Made by a program: the position numbers and the translations under genes
Part shown: piece after piece, positions 41,783-50,588 of the stretch
Position numbering within the stretch: position 1 is the stretch's first letter
Layout: each line of letters begins with the position of its first letter
Origin: CAMDPA01 sp964574325
GTDB lineage: Bacteria; Pseudomonadota; Alphaproteobacteria; Rhizobiales; Hyphomicrobiaceae
Reading direction: 5' to 3'
Length of the DNA stretch: 64,000 bases
NCBI GenBank assembly: GCA_964574325.1
Contig: CAZNMY010000012.1
Span: 1-64,000, forward strand
The notes under the pieces: model-generated
The model's database searches: none
The model's input: only the letters and a program-made list of their open reading frames with translations
What the model was told of the DNA's origin: nothing

Positions 41783-42706
41783 ATGATCTCACGTCGTCGC
41801 TTCATCGAAGGTGCCGCTGGCGCCGGTACGGCACTCGCCATCGGCGGATCAGCGTTAGCCCAATCCCCGGCCAAGCGCCTGATCGTTGACGCACAGGTCC
41901 ATCTCTGGAAAGCCGAGAGCGACGACTGGAAGTGGGTGCCGGGCATGAAGCCCCAGATGCCTGAGCCGTTCACCATCGAAAAGCTCGTACCGCTGATGGA
42001 CGAGGCCGGCATCGATCGCGCCGTCATCGTGCCGCCGTCATGGCCCGGCGACCGCAACGACTACGGCCTCGAAGCAGCCAAGCGCTATCCGAAGCGGTTC
42101 GCCGTCATGGGCCGCATCCCGCTGCGCGATCCGAAATCCGCCGAGCTACTGCCGCGCTGGAAAGACCAGCCGGGAATGCTCGGTGTGCGGGTCACGTTCC
42201 TCGGACCTGCAGAGAAGTGGCTCGACGACGGCACCGCCGATTGGTTCTGGCCCGCCTGCGAAAAAGCGAAGCTGCCGGTCATGTTCCTGGCGAGCGAGAA
42301 AGGGCCGCAGTTCGCCAGGATCGCCGAACGTCACCCGAACCTGACCATGATCGTCGACCACATGGGCGTGATTTCAGCTGTGGTCGAAAAGGGCCGCGTC
42401 GGCGAAGCGATCAAGCACACCTTGTCGCTCGCCAAGTACCCGAATGTCTCGGTCAAGATGTCCGCAGCGCCGCTCATGTCGAAGGAAGCCTACCCCTTCG
42501 CCGACATGAAATCCCACCTGCGCGCCGTGTTCGAGGCGTTCGGACCGCGGCGTAGCTACTGGGGCACCGACCTCACCAATTCCTTCCCGAAAGCGACCTA
42601 CAAGCAGCGCATCACGCACTTCACCGAGACGTTGGATTTCATGTCCGAAGATGACAAGGACTGGGTGATGGGCAAGGGCATACTTGCCCGGCTGGGATGG
42701 GCTTGA
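41783..42706 (+). CDS. Exported (Tat-type) amidohydrolase family protein
   Basis: 307 residues. The N-terminus MISRRRFIEGAAGAGTALAIGG has the twin-arginine motif. The domain starts VDAQVHLWKAES, the (D/Q)xHxW motif of the amidohydrolase 2 group, and has IVDHMGVI and YWGTDLTNSF. Predicted periplasmic hydrolase or lactonase. SD GAAGGAGG precedes the ATG. Followed by the hairpin terminator at 42719-42749. Confidence 0.85.
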   Translation: MISRRRFIEGAAGAGTALAIGGSALAQSPAKRLIVDAQVHLWKAESDDWKWVPGMKPQMPEPFTIEKLVPLMDEAGIDRAVIVPPSWPGDRNDYGLEAAKRYPKRFAVMGRIPLRDPKSAELLPRWKDQPGMLGVRVTFLGPAEKWLDDGTADWFWPACEKAKLPVMFLASEKGPQFARIAERHPNLTMIVDHMGVISAVVEKGRVGEAIKHTLSLAKYPNVSVKMSAAPLMSKEAYPFADMKSHLRAVFEAFGPRRSYWGTDLTNSFPKATYKQRITHFTETLDFMSEDDKDWVMGKGILARLGWA

Positions 42707-42718
42707 TGTCGAGGCTCA

Positions 42719-42749
42719 GGTGTCAGGCCCTCCGGGTCTGACACTTTTT
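42719..42749 (+). terminator. Hairpin terminator of the Tat-exported amidohydrolase gene (repeat-derived)
   Basis: GTGTCAG...CTGACAC stem around GCCCTCCGGGT, followed directly by TTTTTA. It is the left arm of the 26-base inverted pair described next; by position it would stop the rightward transcript. Confidence 0.7.
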
Positions 42750-42819
42750 ACAACGTTGCGCTTGTCCGTCCAGTGCTGGCTTCGTTCGTCTTGGTGTCAG
42801 ACCTGGAGGGCCTGACACC
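42719..42819. repeat. Inverted pair of GGTGTCAGGCCCTCC elements
   Basis: Left arm 42719-42744 and right arm 42794-42819 are inverted copies, 26 bases with one mismatch; each arm is itself partly palindromic. Lies between convergent genes. A partial core match, GGCCCTCCGGGTCTC, is seen at 41647-41660. Confidence 0.85.
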
Positions 42820-42823
42820 ATCG

Positions 42824-45049
42824 CTACGCCAACGCCTTCTTCACGCGCTCCGGCGTGAACGGCGCATGGCGCAGGTATTTGCCGGTGATCTGGGCGAACG
42901 CGGCAGCGACGGCCGGCTGCACCAGCGGCGTCGCCATCTGTCCCGCACCCGACGGCGCATTGCTCGTCCGAACCAGCTCGATGTGCATCCGCGGCACGTC
43001 GCTCATGCGCGGCACGGGGTAGTCGTAGAAATTGTTCTGTTGCACGACCCCGCCCTTCACCGTCACCGTCTCCATCAGCGCAAGCCCGATGCCGTAGACG
43101 ATGCTGCTCTCCGTCTGCGCGACGACATTGTCCGGCTGCACCGCGATGCCGACGTCGATCGCGCACCAGAAGTCGTGCACCTTGATGATGCCCTGCCGCC
43201 GGTCGAGCGAGATCTCCGCGATCCCCGCGAGATAAGTGCCGGTGTAGTCGATGTAGGCGACGCCGAGGCCGCGGCCATCGCCCCGCTTGCGTTTCCACTC
43301 GGCCATCTGCGCGACCTTCTCGAGCACCGTGCGTGCCCGCGGAAGTTTGCCGAGCAACGCCAGCCGGACCTCGATCGGGTCCTTGCCCTGGCGCCGTGCG
43401 ATGTCGTCGAGGAAGCCTTCCGAAGCGAACCGATTTGCGATGTTGCCGGTGCCGCGCAATGGCGAGGTTCTGACACCCGTATCCTTGTAGATCAGCTCCG
43501 TCGAGTGGTTGGCGACGTCGTAGCCGTTCATGTCGGCGCCGCCCATCAGGATGCCGTCGCGGCCCTTGCTCTGCTCGTAGCGCACGGGATCCATGTACGG
43601 CGTCACGCGGTCGCCGGCGACACGATGGCTCCAGGCGACGATCTTGCCGGACGCATCGAACCCGGCGCGCAGCCAGTTGACCGACATCGGCCTGAACCGA
43701 CCGTTCTTGATGTCGTCCTCGCGCGTCCACATCACCTTGACCGGCCGCTTCGCTTCCTTCGACAGCAGCACCGCGTCGACGATGAACTCGGTATCGCGAT
43801 GGCCCCGGCGGCCGAAGCCGCCGCCCATCAGCATGTCGTTCACCTTGACCTTGTCGCGGGGAAGCCCGAGCGCCTTGGCAGACGCCTGTTGCGCGGTGGT
43901 CTGGCTTTGCGTGCCGCACCACAGCTCCGCGCTTGAGCCGTCCGGCGCGACCGAAGCCACGGCATTCAGCGGTTCCATCTGCGCGTGATAGGCGAGATCG
44001 TTGCGGAACTCCGCTTCCATCGTCGTGGCGGACTTCGCGAACTCGCCGGGAAAATTTCCGCCTTTGGTCCACTCCGAGACCTTGGTCGAAAGGTTGCGCA
44101 CATCGGCGGCGAACTGGTCGAGACCCTTCTCGCTGTCGAAGCCTTGGGCGTCGCCCTTCTTGCCCCAGGTGACGATGCTGTCGAGCGCTTTGCGCGCAGC
44201 CATGGCATCCCAAGCGGTTGCCGCCACGGCGCCGACGCCATAGGGCAGCCGGACGACCATCAACACACCCTGCATCGCTGCGATCTTACCTTCGTCGATG
44301 CGCTCGACGCCGGCACCCTCGATCGGCTCGCGCAGTACGACGCCGTACAGCATGCCGGGCAAATGCATGTCGATCGAATACTTCACGCTTCCGTCGACCT
44401 TGCCGGGAAGCTCGATGCGCATCACATCTTTGCCGACGAGACGAAAGTTCTCCGGCTTCTTGAGCTCTTCCGGCTTGATCTCGGGCGCCTTGTCCGGCAC
44501 TTCCGCGAACGCCGCGATCTGGCCGTAGGTCAGGCGGCGCTTGGACTTCCCGTGGATCACGACGCTGGGACTTGTCGTCAATTCCTCGACCGGCACGCCG
44601 AGCTTTCTCGCCGCGTTGTCGAGCAGCACGCGACGCACCTGCGCGCCGAACACGCGATGTCGCGGGAAGTGCACGCGCACGGCGTTCGAGCCGGCCGTGT
44701 ACATCATCTGATACGCGGGGTTGAGATAGATCTTGTCGTCGACGGGCGCGGGAATGATGCGAACTTTCTTCCAGTCCGCGTCGAGTTCCTCCGCGATGAC
44801 GAGCGGCAGCGACGTCATCGAGCCCTGGCCCATCTCTGTGGCGGCCGCCATGATCGTGATGGTGCCGTCCGAAGCGATCGATACCCACGGGCTGAACGCC
44901 TTGCCGACGCGCGCCTTGCCCAGCGTGGCGGCAATCGCCGCCGGGCCTTCGAGCGCGAATGCGAACGTGAAACCACCCGCGCCAAACATGAACGTGCGGC
45001 GTGAGTGGACGTCTCGGCGAGTGGCGCGGACTTTTCCGGTGGTCGTCAT
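42824..45049 (-). CDS. Molybdenum hydroxylase large subunit (aldehyde oxidase/IorB type)
   Basis: 741 residues. A Tat signal, SRRTFMFGAGGFTFAFALEGPA, and the Mo-cofactor-binding signatures MGQGSMTSLPLVIAEELDADW and GTGNIANRF, and VNDMLMGGGFGRRGHRDTE, place it with isoquinoline 1-oxidoreductase beta / periplasmic aldehyde dehydrogenase subunits of the xanthine oxidase family. A catalytic-loop Glu is in SDVPRMHIELV region. Transcribed two bases after the small-subunit gene (TGA-CC-ATG). It oxidises an aldehyde or N-heterocycle in the periplasm; no FAD subunit is present, so electrons go to cytochrome. Confidence 0.9.
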   Translation of the reverse strand: MTTTGKVRATRRDVHSRRTFMFGAGGFTFAFALEGPAAIAATLGKARVGKAFSPWVSIASDGTITIMAAATEMGQGSMTSLPLVIAEELDADWKKVRIIPAPVDDKIYLNPAYQMMYTAGSNAVRVHFPRHRVFGAQVRRVLLDNAARKLGVPVEELTTSPSVVIHGKSKRRLTYGQIAAFAEVPDKAPEIKPEELKKPENFRLVGKDVMRIELPGKVDGSVKYSIDMHLPGMLYGVVLREPIEGAGVERIDEGKIAAMQGVLMVVRLPYGVGAVAATAWDAMAARKALDSIVTWGKKGDAQGFDSEKGLDQFAADVRNLSTKVSEWTKGGNFPGEFAKSATTMEAEFRNDLAYHAQMEPLNAVASVAPDGSSAELWCGTQSQTTAQQASAKALGLPRDKVKVNDMLMGGGFGRRGHRDTEFIVDAVLLSKEAKRPVKVMWTREDDIKNGRFRPMSVNWLRAGFDASGKIVAWSHRVAGDRVTPYMDPVRYEQSKGRDGILMGGADMNGYDVANHSTELIYKDTGVRTSPLRGTGNIANRFASEGFLDDIARRQGKDPIEVRLALLGKLPRARTVLEKVAQMAEWKRKRGDGRGLGVAYIDYTGTYLAGIAEISLDRRQGIIKVHDFWCAIDVGIAVQPDNVVAQTESSIVYGIGLALMETVTVKGGVVQQNNFYDYPVPRMSDVPRMHIELVRTSNAPSGAGQMATPLVQPAVAAAFAQITGKYLRHAPFTPERVKKALA

Positions 45050-45051
45050 GG

Positions 45052-45507
45052 TCAAACCTCCTTCGCCGCGCGCTGCACCGCCTTCACGATGCGCTGATAC
45101 GTGCCACACCGGCAGATGTTGGTCGACATATGCTCGACGATCTGTTCGCGCGTCGGGTTCTTGTTCTTCTTGAGCAGATCGACCGCGCTCATGATCTGCC
45201 CGGACTGGCAGTAGCCGCACTGCGGAACGTTCTCGGCGAGCCACGCCTTCTGAACCGGATGATTGGAGTTGGCGGAGATCCCCTCGATGGTGACGATGCG
45301 CTTGCCCGAGACGCTGCCGACTTCAGTCTGGCAGGAATAGGCGCGGCTGCCGTTCACGTGCACCATGCAGGCGCCACACAAGCCCGCTCCGCAACCGAAC
45401 TTCGTGCCGGTGAGCTTCAGCTCTTCGCGGATGACCCAGAGCAGCGGCGTGGCTGCCGGGGCATTTGACGTGACACGTTTGCCGTTGAGCGTGAACCTCG
45501 TGGCCAT
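45052..45507 (-). CDS. Molybdenum hydroxylase small [2Fe-2S] subunit
   Basis: 151 residues. Plant-type cluster ligands Cys39, Cys44, Cys47 and Cys59, and the second cluster Cys97, Cys100, Cys132 and Cys134 in QCGYCQSGQI and NICRCGTYQRI. Pairs with the large subunit. ATG at 45507 has GGAGGAGAA upstream. The partner has a Tat signal and this subunit lacks one, so it presumably is exported with it. Confidence 0.93.
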   Translation of the reverse strand: MATRFTLNGKRVTSNAPAATPLLWVIREELKLTGTKFGCGAGLCGACMVHVNGSRAYSCQTEVGSVSGKRIVTIEGISANSNHPVQKAWLAENVPQCGYCQSGQIMSAVDLLKKNKNPTREQIVEHMSTNICRCGTYQRIVKAVQRAAKEV

Positions 45508-45717
45508 GGGCACGTTCTCCTCCATTGCGCCGGCGCGGTCTCGAGGCCGCCCCTGTAGATGCGGGCAGCTTCACGGAAAGCTACGGTCTTGTCCAGCGTC
45601 CACAGCGCGGTGTCGCCTTCGACGCTTGCTATCGACTTGTACGGATGGCAAACGATTGCATCGTCATTCTTCGACCGGTCGCGCATCGCGCTGACCACCA
45701 CCTGCGGGAGCACGGAC

Positions 45718-46605
45718 ATGAACCTCGGTTTCATCGGCTTGGGCGACATGGGCTCGCTGATCGTGCCGCGCCTGATGGCGGCCGGCCACAAGGTCACCGG
45801 CTGGAACCGCACCAAGTCGAAGCCGGAAGTCGCTGAACTCACGACCGCCGGCATGGCCTGGGCCGATACGCCCGCGAAGGTCGCCGCCGCGAGCGAGGTC
45901 GTGTTCTCGTGCCTGACCAACGGCGACGCTGTAAAGGCCTGCACGACCGGCAAGGACGGCGTACTCGAGAGCCTCGCGGCAGGCAGCATCCACATCGACA
46001 TGTCGACGATCAGCCCGGACGTCACGCGCGAGTGCTCGGCTGCATTCGCCAAGGCTGGACGTATTTTTCTCGACGGCCCGATCTCCGGCAGCCCCGTCAC
46101 GGTCAAGGCCGGACAGGCTTCGATCATGATCGGCGGCGACAAGGCCGCGTTCGAACGCGTCAAGGACATGCTGACGGCGATCGGCCCGAAGGTCTCCTAC
46201 ATCGGGCCATCCGGCATGGCGACGACGATGAAGATCTCCGTCAACCTGCTGCTGATGGTCGAGATCATCTGCTTCGGCGAAGCCGTTGCGCTCGCCGAAA
46301 AAGGCGGCGTCGATCGCAGCGCCGCCGTCGATGCGATCCTGAAGTCTGTCGCGGCTTCGCCCGTGATCGGCTATCGCGGCCCCTTCATTCTCGAAGGCAA
46401 CATGCCCGCAAAGCCGCTCGCCGACGTGACGCTGCAGCAGAAGGACATGGTGCTGGCGCTCGATCTCGCGCGCAAGCTCGGCCAGCCGACCCCGCTCGCC
46501 GCCGCCGCCAACGAGATGATGAACGCCTGCCGCGGTCTCGGCATCGACCACAACGACTTCGTCGTCGCCTTCGAGGCGTATCGCAAGCTCGGCGGCGCGA
46601 AATGA
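45718..46605 (+). CDS. NAD(P)-dependent beta-hydroxyacid dehydrogenase
   Basis: 295 residues of the 3-hydroxyisobutyrate/tartronate semialdehyde reductase family. NAD site GFIGLGDMG at 4-12, substrate-binding DGPISGSPVTVKAGQ at 119-133, catalytic Lys172 with Asn176 in MKISVNLLLM. Converts a beta-hydroxyacid to its semialdehyde or the reverse. GGGAG is 8 bases before the ATG. Divergent from the molybdenum hydroxylase genes. Confidence 0.9.
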   Translation: MNLGFIGLGDMGSLIVPRLMAAGHKVTGWNRTKSKPEVAELTTAGMAWADTPAKVAAASEVVFSCLTNGDAVKACTTGKDGVLESLAAGSIHIDMSTISPDVTRECSAAFAKAGRIFLDGPISGSPVTVKAGQASIMIGGDKAAFERVKDMLTAIGPKVSYIGPSGMATTMKISVNLLLMVEIICFGEAVALAEKGGVDRSAAVDAILKSVAASPVIGYRGPFILEGNMPAKPLADVTLQQKDMVLALDLARKLGQPTPLAAAANEMMNACRGLGIDHNDFVVAFEAYRKLGGAK

Positions 46606-46611
46606 CAGACC

Positions 46612-46692
46612 GTAGGGCGGGTTAGCGCATAGCGCGTAACCCGCCACTACTTTACGCAACTCGGCGGGTTACGCTTCGCTAACCCGCCCTAC
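46612..46692. repeat. GTAGG...CCTAC palindromic element, copy 3
   Basis: GTAGGGCGGGTTAGCG at 46612-46627 and its exact complement at 46677-46692, a 16-base perfect inverted repeat, with an inner pair GCGTAACCCGCC and GGCGGGTTACGC. It lies six bases after the dehydrogenase stop and 13 bases before the cupin ATG. Confidence 0.88.
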
Positions 46693-46705
46693 ACTGGAGC
46701 AATCA

Positions 46706-47116
46706 ATGACCACCCGGATGTACCGCACCAACATAAAGGACGTACCCAAGGTCGAAGGCTTGTCCCGCAAGGACGGCTGGATCGACATGCAGGTGCAGTT
46801 CCTGATCGACAAGAAGACCGCCGGCGCCAATCACGTCGTCGGCTGGACTGTCCTCAAACCCGGCGCGAGCCACGAGGCGCATCTTCATCGCAACTGCGAC
46901 GAGTTCTTCATCGTGCTGAAGGGCCAGGGCGTCATCCGAACCGAGCATGGCGACGAACCCTCCGGCGAAGGCGACGTCGTCTATTCCCCCCGCGGCGTCT
47001 ACCACGGCTTCGCCAACACCTCGACGGAGGACGTCGTTCTCGTCTGGGGCTGGATGGACGCCGGCTCGATCGAAGACAGCGGCTACGAAGTTCTTCCCGG
47101 CTCGCATCACACCTGA
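46706..47116 (+). CDS. Cupin-domain protein
   Basis: 136 residues. One double-stranded beta-helix; metal ligands in ASHEAHLHRNCDEFFIVLKGQG and RGVYHGFAN. Similar small cupins act as isomerases, dioxygenases or binding proteins. GGAG precedes the ATG within the end of the repeat. Confidence 0.85.
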   Translation: MTTRMYRTNIKDVPKVEGLSRKDGWIDMQVQFLIDKKTAGANHVVGWTVLKPGASHEAHLHRNCDEFFIVLKGQGVIRTEHGDEPSGEGDVVYSPRGVYHGFANTSTEDVVLVWGWMDAGSIEDSGYEVLPGSHHT

Positions 47117-47120
47117 AGAA

Positions 47121-47171
47121 GCGGGTCCAGGGCGAGCCCTGGTGGGGTGCTCGAGGGGCAACGTCCCTCGA
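47121..47171. repeat. Double stem-loop, second member of the GCGGGTCCAGGG family
   Basis: CCAGGGCGAGCCCTGG at 47127-47142 and TCGAGGG/CCCTCGA at 47151-47171, following GCGGGTCCAGGG as at 12313-12324. The first stem ends 54 bases before the next start codon. Confidence 0.6.
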
Positions 47172-47196
47172 TCTTGTTCAATCGAGGGAGGAACAC

Positions 47197-48888
47197 ATGA
47201 CATCGCACCGGCTTCTCGCCGCTACTGCCATCGTAATGTCGCTGAGCACGAGCGCGGCATACGCCCAGTCGCCCGACCTCGTCCTCTACAACGGCCGGAT
47301 CGTGACGCTCGACGCGAAGTCGAGCATCTCCAGCGCCATCGCCGTCAGAGGCGGCACCATCACCGCCGTCGGCGCCGATCGCACCATTCGCAACATGGCG
47401 ACCCGCGCCACGCGTTCCGTCGATCTGGGCGGCCGCATGGTCATTCCCGGCCTCGTCGACAGCCACATTCACGCGATCCGCGCCGGCGTCACCCACCGCA
47501 GCGAAGTCGACTGGTCGGCCGTGAAATCGCTCGATGAGGGCCTTGCCAGGATCGCCGCCGCCGCGAAGGCGAAACCCGGCGCGTGGGTGCTCGTGCCCGG
47601 CGGCTGGCACGTCAACCAGTTGAAGGAAGGCCGCGCGCCGACACCCGATGAGCTGGCGAAAGCCGGCGGCGACAATCCCGTCTACGTGCAACACCTCTAC
47701 GACTACGCCGTTCTCAACCGCAAAGCTCTCGAACGGCTGGGCATCACCAAGGACAGCAAGATCCCGCCCAACGGCAAGCTCGTGCTCGACGACAAGGGTG
47801 AGCCCACCGGCGTCATCGAGGCCAACCTGCCGACGTTGTCCAACCTGTTCGCGCGCACCGCATCGCCGAACTTGGAGGAGCAGATCGCCGGCACGCGCGC
47901 CTTCCTGCAATTGCTGGCGTCCACCGGCCTCACCGGCGTCATCGATGCGGCTGGCGGCGGCATGTCGCCCGAAGCCTATCAGCCGCTCTTCCATCTGTGG
48001 CAGCGCAAGGATCTGCCGATCCGCGTGTCGTTCTACACCAATGGCCGCCCCGGCCGGGAACTCGAGGATCTCAAGGCGTATCAGACCATGCTTCCTCGCG
48101 ATTTCGGCGACGCCTGGATGAAGGCGCTCGGCTTCGGCGAGGTTGTCGTCTGGGGCATGCATGACGGCCCCCTCGGCCGCACCGCCAACTTCAAGCCGCG
48201 GCCCGGCGCACCGGAGACGCTGCGCGAAATCACGCAATGGCTCGCCGCCCGCGGCCAGCGCATGCAGATCCACGCGACAAGCAACAACGCAGCAAGCCAG
48301 ATCCTCGACATCATCGAGGAGACCGACAGGAAATCGTCGGTCAAGGATCTGCGCTGGACCATCGCACACATCGAGGACGCGACACCTCAGACGCTCACGC
48401 GCATGAAAGCGCTCGGCATGGGCTACATGGTCCAGAACAGGCTGTACTTCGAAGGCGACAGCTGGCCGAAAACCGTAACGCCCGTGATCGCCGCAAAGGC
48501 GCCGCCGATCAAGGACGCGATGGCCGCCGGCCTCGTCGTCGGCGCAGGCACCGACGGCACGCGCACGTCGACCTACAATCCCTTCGTCACCTTGCAGTGG
48601 CTCGTCACGGGCAAGTCCGTCAAGGGAACCGTCGTGCGCACGAAAGAAAACTCGCCCTCTCGCGAGCAGGCGCTGCGCATGCACACGCAAGGCTCGGCCT
48701 GGTTCGCCGCCGACGAAGGCCAGCGCGGCGCGCTCGAAGCCGGCAAATGGGCCGATCTCGTCGTCGTCGATCAGGACTACTTCAAGGTGCCCGAGGATCG
48801 CATCTCCACGATCAAGGCGCTCCTCACCATCGTCGGTGGCAAAGTCAGCCACGCGACCGGGCCTTTCGCTCCCCTCGCTCCGAAATGA
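47197..48888 (+). CDS. Exported amidohydrolase (amidohydrolase 3, YtcJ family)
   Basis: 563 residues. Signal peptide (VMSLSTSAAYAQS), then LVLYNGRIVTLD, VIPGLVDSHIHAIRAG with HxH metal ligands, TNGRPGREL, IHATSNNAASQILDIIEE, AHIEDATPQTLTRMK, GAGTDGTRTSTYNPF and LEAGKWADLVVVDQDYF. This group cleaves N-formyl or amide bonds; substrates are largely unknown. GGGAGG precedes the ATG. Confidence 0.88.
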   Translation: MTSHRLLAATAIVMSLSTSAAYAQSPDLVLYNGRIVTLDAKSSISSAIAVRGGTITAVGADRTIRNMATRATRSVDLGGRMVIPGLVDSHIHAIRAGVTHRSEVDWSAVKSLDEGLARIAAAAKAKPGAWVLVPGGWHVNQLKEGRAPTPDELAKAGGDNPVYVQHLYDYAVLNRKALERLGITKDSKIPPNGKLVLDDKGEPTGVIEANLPTLSNLFARTASPNLEEQIAGTRAFLQLLASTGLTGVIDAAGGGMSPEAYQPLFHLWQRKDLPIRVSFYTNGRPGRELEDLKAYQTMLPRDFGDAWMKALGFGEVVVWGMHDGPLGRTANFKPRPGAPETLREITQWLAARGQRMQIHATSNNAASQILDIIEETDRKSSVKDLRWTIAHIEDATPQTLTRMKALGMGYMVQNRLYFEGDSWPKTVTPVIAAKAPPIKDAMAAGLVVGAGTDGTRTSTYNPFVTLQWLVTGKSVKGTVVRTKENSPSREQALRMHTQGSAWFAADEGQRGALEAGKWADLVVVDQDYFKVPEDRISTIKALLTIVGGKVSHATGPFAPLAPK

Positions 48889-48919
48889 GCAGCCACTTCG
48901 CCACGGACACACCAAGCCG

Positions 48920-49639
48920 ATGACCAACGCCCCGATCACAGACCCGCGCGTCCTCGCCGGCATGAAGGCGCAGCTCGGCACGCGCGCCACGCGGATTGCC
49001 GCGGGTGCCGCACACCTCGGCTGGAAGGCCGGTTTCGGCGCACCGGCCGCGTTGCAGAAGTTCGGCCTGGCGGGCCCTCTCGTCGGCTGTATGCTCGCCG
49101 ACGCGCGCGTTGCCTCCGGCGACACCGTCTCGATATCAGGCTGGACGAAGCCCGTCGCCGAACCTGAGATCGCCGTCTGGCTCGGCGGCGATCTCGCCGA
49201 CGGCGGCGACCCAGCGAAGGTCGCTGCCGCGATTTCCGGCATCGGCCCCGCGATCGAGCTCGCCGATCTCAATCCGCCCCCCGAGGACGTGACGGCGATC
49301 CTCGCCGGCAACATCTATCACCGCCGCGTCATTCTCGGCCGCGTCGACACATCACGCGCAGGCGCACGCCTCGACGCGCTCGTCGGCCATGTCATCCGCA
49401 GCGGCAATGGATCGCCGTCGGTGACGGGCGATGCGCTCGAAGCCAACACCGGCCGCCTGCTCGACATCGTCGCCCACATCGCGTCCACACTAGCCGCCTG
49501 TGGCGAGAAGCTGACGCGCGGCGACGTCATCATCTGCGGATCGGTCGTCCCTCCGATATTCCTCGATCCGACCGACACCGGCGTGACCTGGGCGCTCGAC
49601 GGCATCGGCGAGGTCTCGGTACTGGTGTCGAACGCCTGA
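48920..49639 (+). CDS. 2-keto-4-pentenoate hydratase / FAH-family-like protein
   Basis: 239 residues. AGAAHLGWKAGFGAPAALQKFGLAGPLVG is the MhpD-type opening, with ATRIAAG before it and AEPEIAVWLGGDLA, EANTGRLLDIVAHIASTLAACGEKLTRGDVIICGS later. It would hydrate 2-oxo-4-pentenoate-like intermediates of aromatic meta-cleavage. Start MTNAPITD; 31 bases after the preceding gene. Confidence 0.82.
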   Translation: MTNAPITDPRVLAGMKAQLGTRATRIAAGAAHLGWKAGFGAPAALQKFGLAGPLVGCMLADARVASGDTVSISGWTKPVAEPEIAVWLGGDLADGGDPAKVAAAISGIGPAIELADLNPPPEDVTAILAGNIYHRRVILGRVDTSRAGARLDALVGHVIRSGNGSPSVTGDALEANTGRLLDIVAHIASTLAACGEKLTRGDVIICGSVVPPIFLDPTDTGVTWALDGIGEVSVLVSNA

Positions 49640-49688
49640 GCCGGCAACAGCCATCGCTGCGGCACCGAAACGCGTTGGGAACACGACG

Positions 49689-50588
49689 ATGAAGAACCCA
49701 CTGCCAGTCTCTTTGCCGTTCGATCCCAACCCGCGTGCACCCCGCGTGGCATTGCCGCCGGGCGCATGTGACACCCACTTCCACGTGTTCGGCCCGCCCA
49801 ACAAATTCCCTTTTGCCGCTTCGCGCCGCTACGAGCCACCGGCAGCGCCGATCGAATACTACCGCGCGATGCAGCGCGCGACCGGCCTCCAGCGCGGCGT
49901 CGTCGTGCAGCCGAGCGCGCACGGGCTCGACCACGCGGCCATCCTCGACGCCATCGCCAGCTCGAACGGCAGCCTCAAGGGCGTCGTCAACATGAGCGCG
50001 TCGACGCCGGACACCGAGCTCGAACGCTTACGATCGCTCAACGTCGTCGGCGCACGATTCTCCTTGATGTCGGATCGCCCCGGCGATCGCATCGCGATCG
50101 AACAGGCGATCCCGCGCCTTGCGCGTCTGGGCTGGTCGATCGACCTTCACATCGAAGCCGAGCACCTCGTCGCCAACGCGGATTTCATCAGATCGATTCC
50201 GCTCCCGACCGTGATCGATCACATGGGCCGGCCCGAGCCCTCCCACGGCCTCGATCAGGCAGCGTTCCGACTGGTGCTGGAACTCGCCGCTGATCCGCGC
50301 TTCTGGATCAAGGTCAGCGCGCTCGACAAGCTCACGGAAATGCCGGTCGCCAACGTACCGGACGGAATTCCCTTCAAGGACACGATCCCGTTCGGCCGCG
50401 CGGTCGTCGCCGCCGCTCCCGATCGCGTGCTCTGGGGCAGCGACTGGCCGCACGGCAATACGTTCGAGCCGGGAACCGTGCCCAACGACGGCGCATTACT
50501 CGATCTTCTGGCCGAGATTGCACCCGACCCGACGGTTCATCGCCGCATTCTCGTCGATAATCCGGCGCGACTATACGGGTTCAAATAG
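49689..50588 (+). CDS. Amidohydrolase, 2-pyrone-4,6-dicarboxylate hydrolase (LigI)-like
   Basis: 299 residues. PPGACDTHFHVFGPPNKFPF, RGVVVQPSAHGLDHAAILDAI, VIDHMGRPEPS, WIKVSALDKL, and the end FGRAVVAAAPDRVLWGSDWPH followed by LLAEIAPDPTVHRRILVDNPARLYG follow LigI block by block. LigI opens 2-pyrone-4,6-dicarboxylate to 4-oxalomesaconate in protocatechuate 4,5-cleavage. Metal-independent in the family. The identity is likely in type, not proven in substrate. Fifty bases after the hydratase gene. Confidence 0.83.
   Translation: MKNPLPVSLPFDPNPRAPRVALPPGACDTHFHVFGPPNKFPFAASRRYEPPAAPIEYYRAMQRATGLQRGVVVQPSAHGLDHAAILDAIASSNGSLKGVVNMSASTPDTELERLRSLNVVGARFSLMSDRPGDRIAIEQAIPRLARLGWSIDLHIEAEHLVANADFIRSIPLPTVIDHMGRPEPSHGLDQAAFRLVLELAADPRFWIKVSALDKLTEMPVANVPDGIPFKDTIPFGRAVVAAAPDRVLWGSDWPHGNTFEPGTVPNDGALLDLLAEIAPDPTVHRRILVDNPARLYGFK

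Noticed and set aside
45620..45660. Possible LysR/GntR-type operator GCAAACGATTGC between divergent genes
   Set aside because: The half-sites do not match well beyond four bases, and no regulator gene is adjacent.
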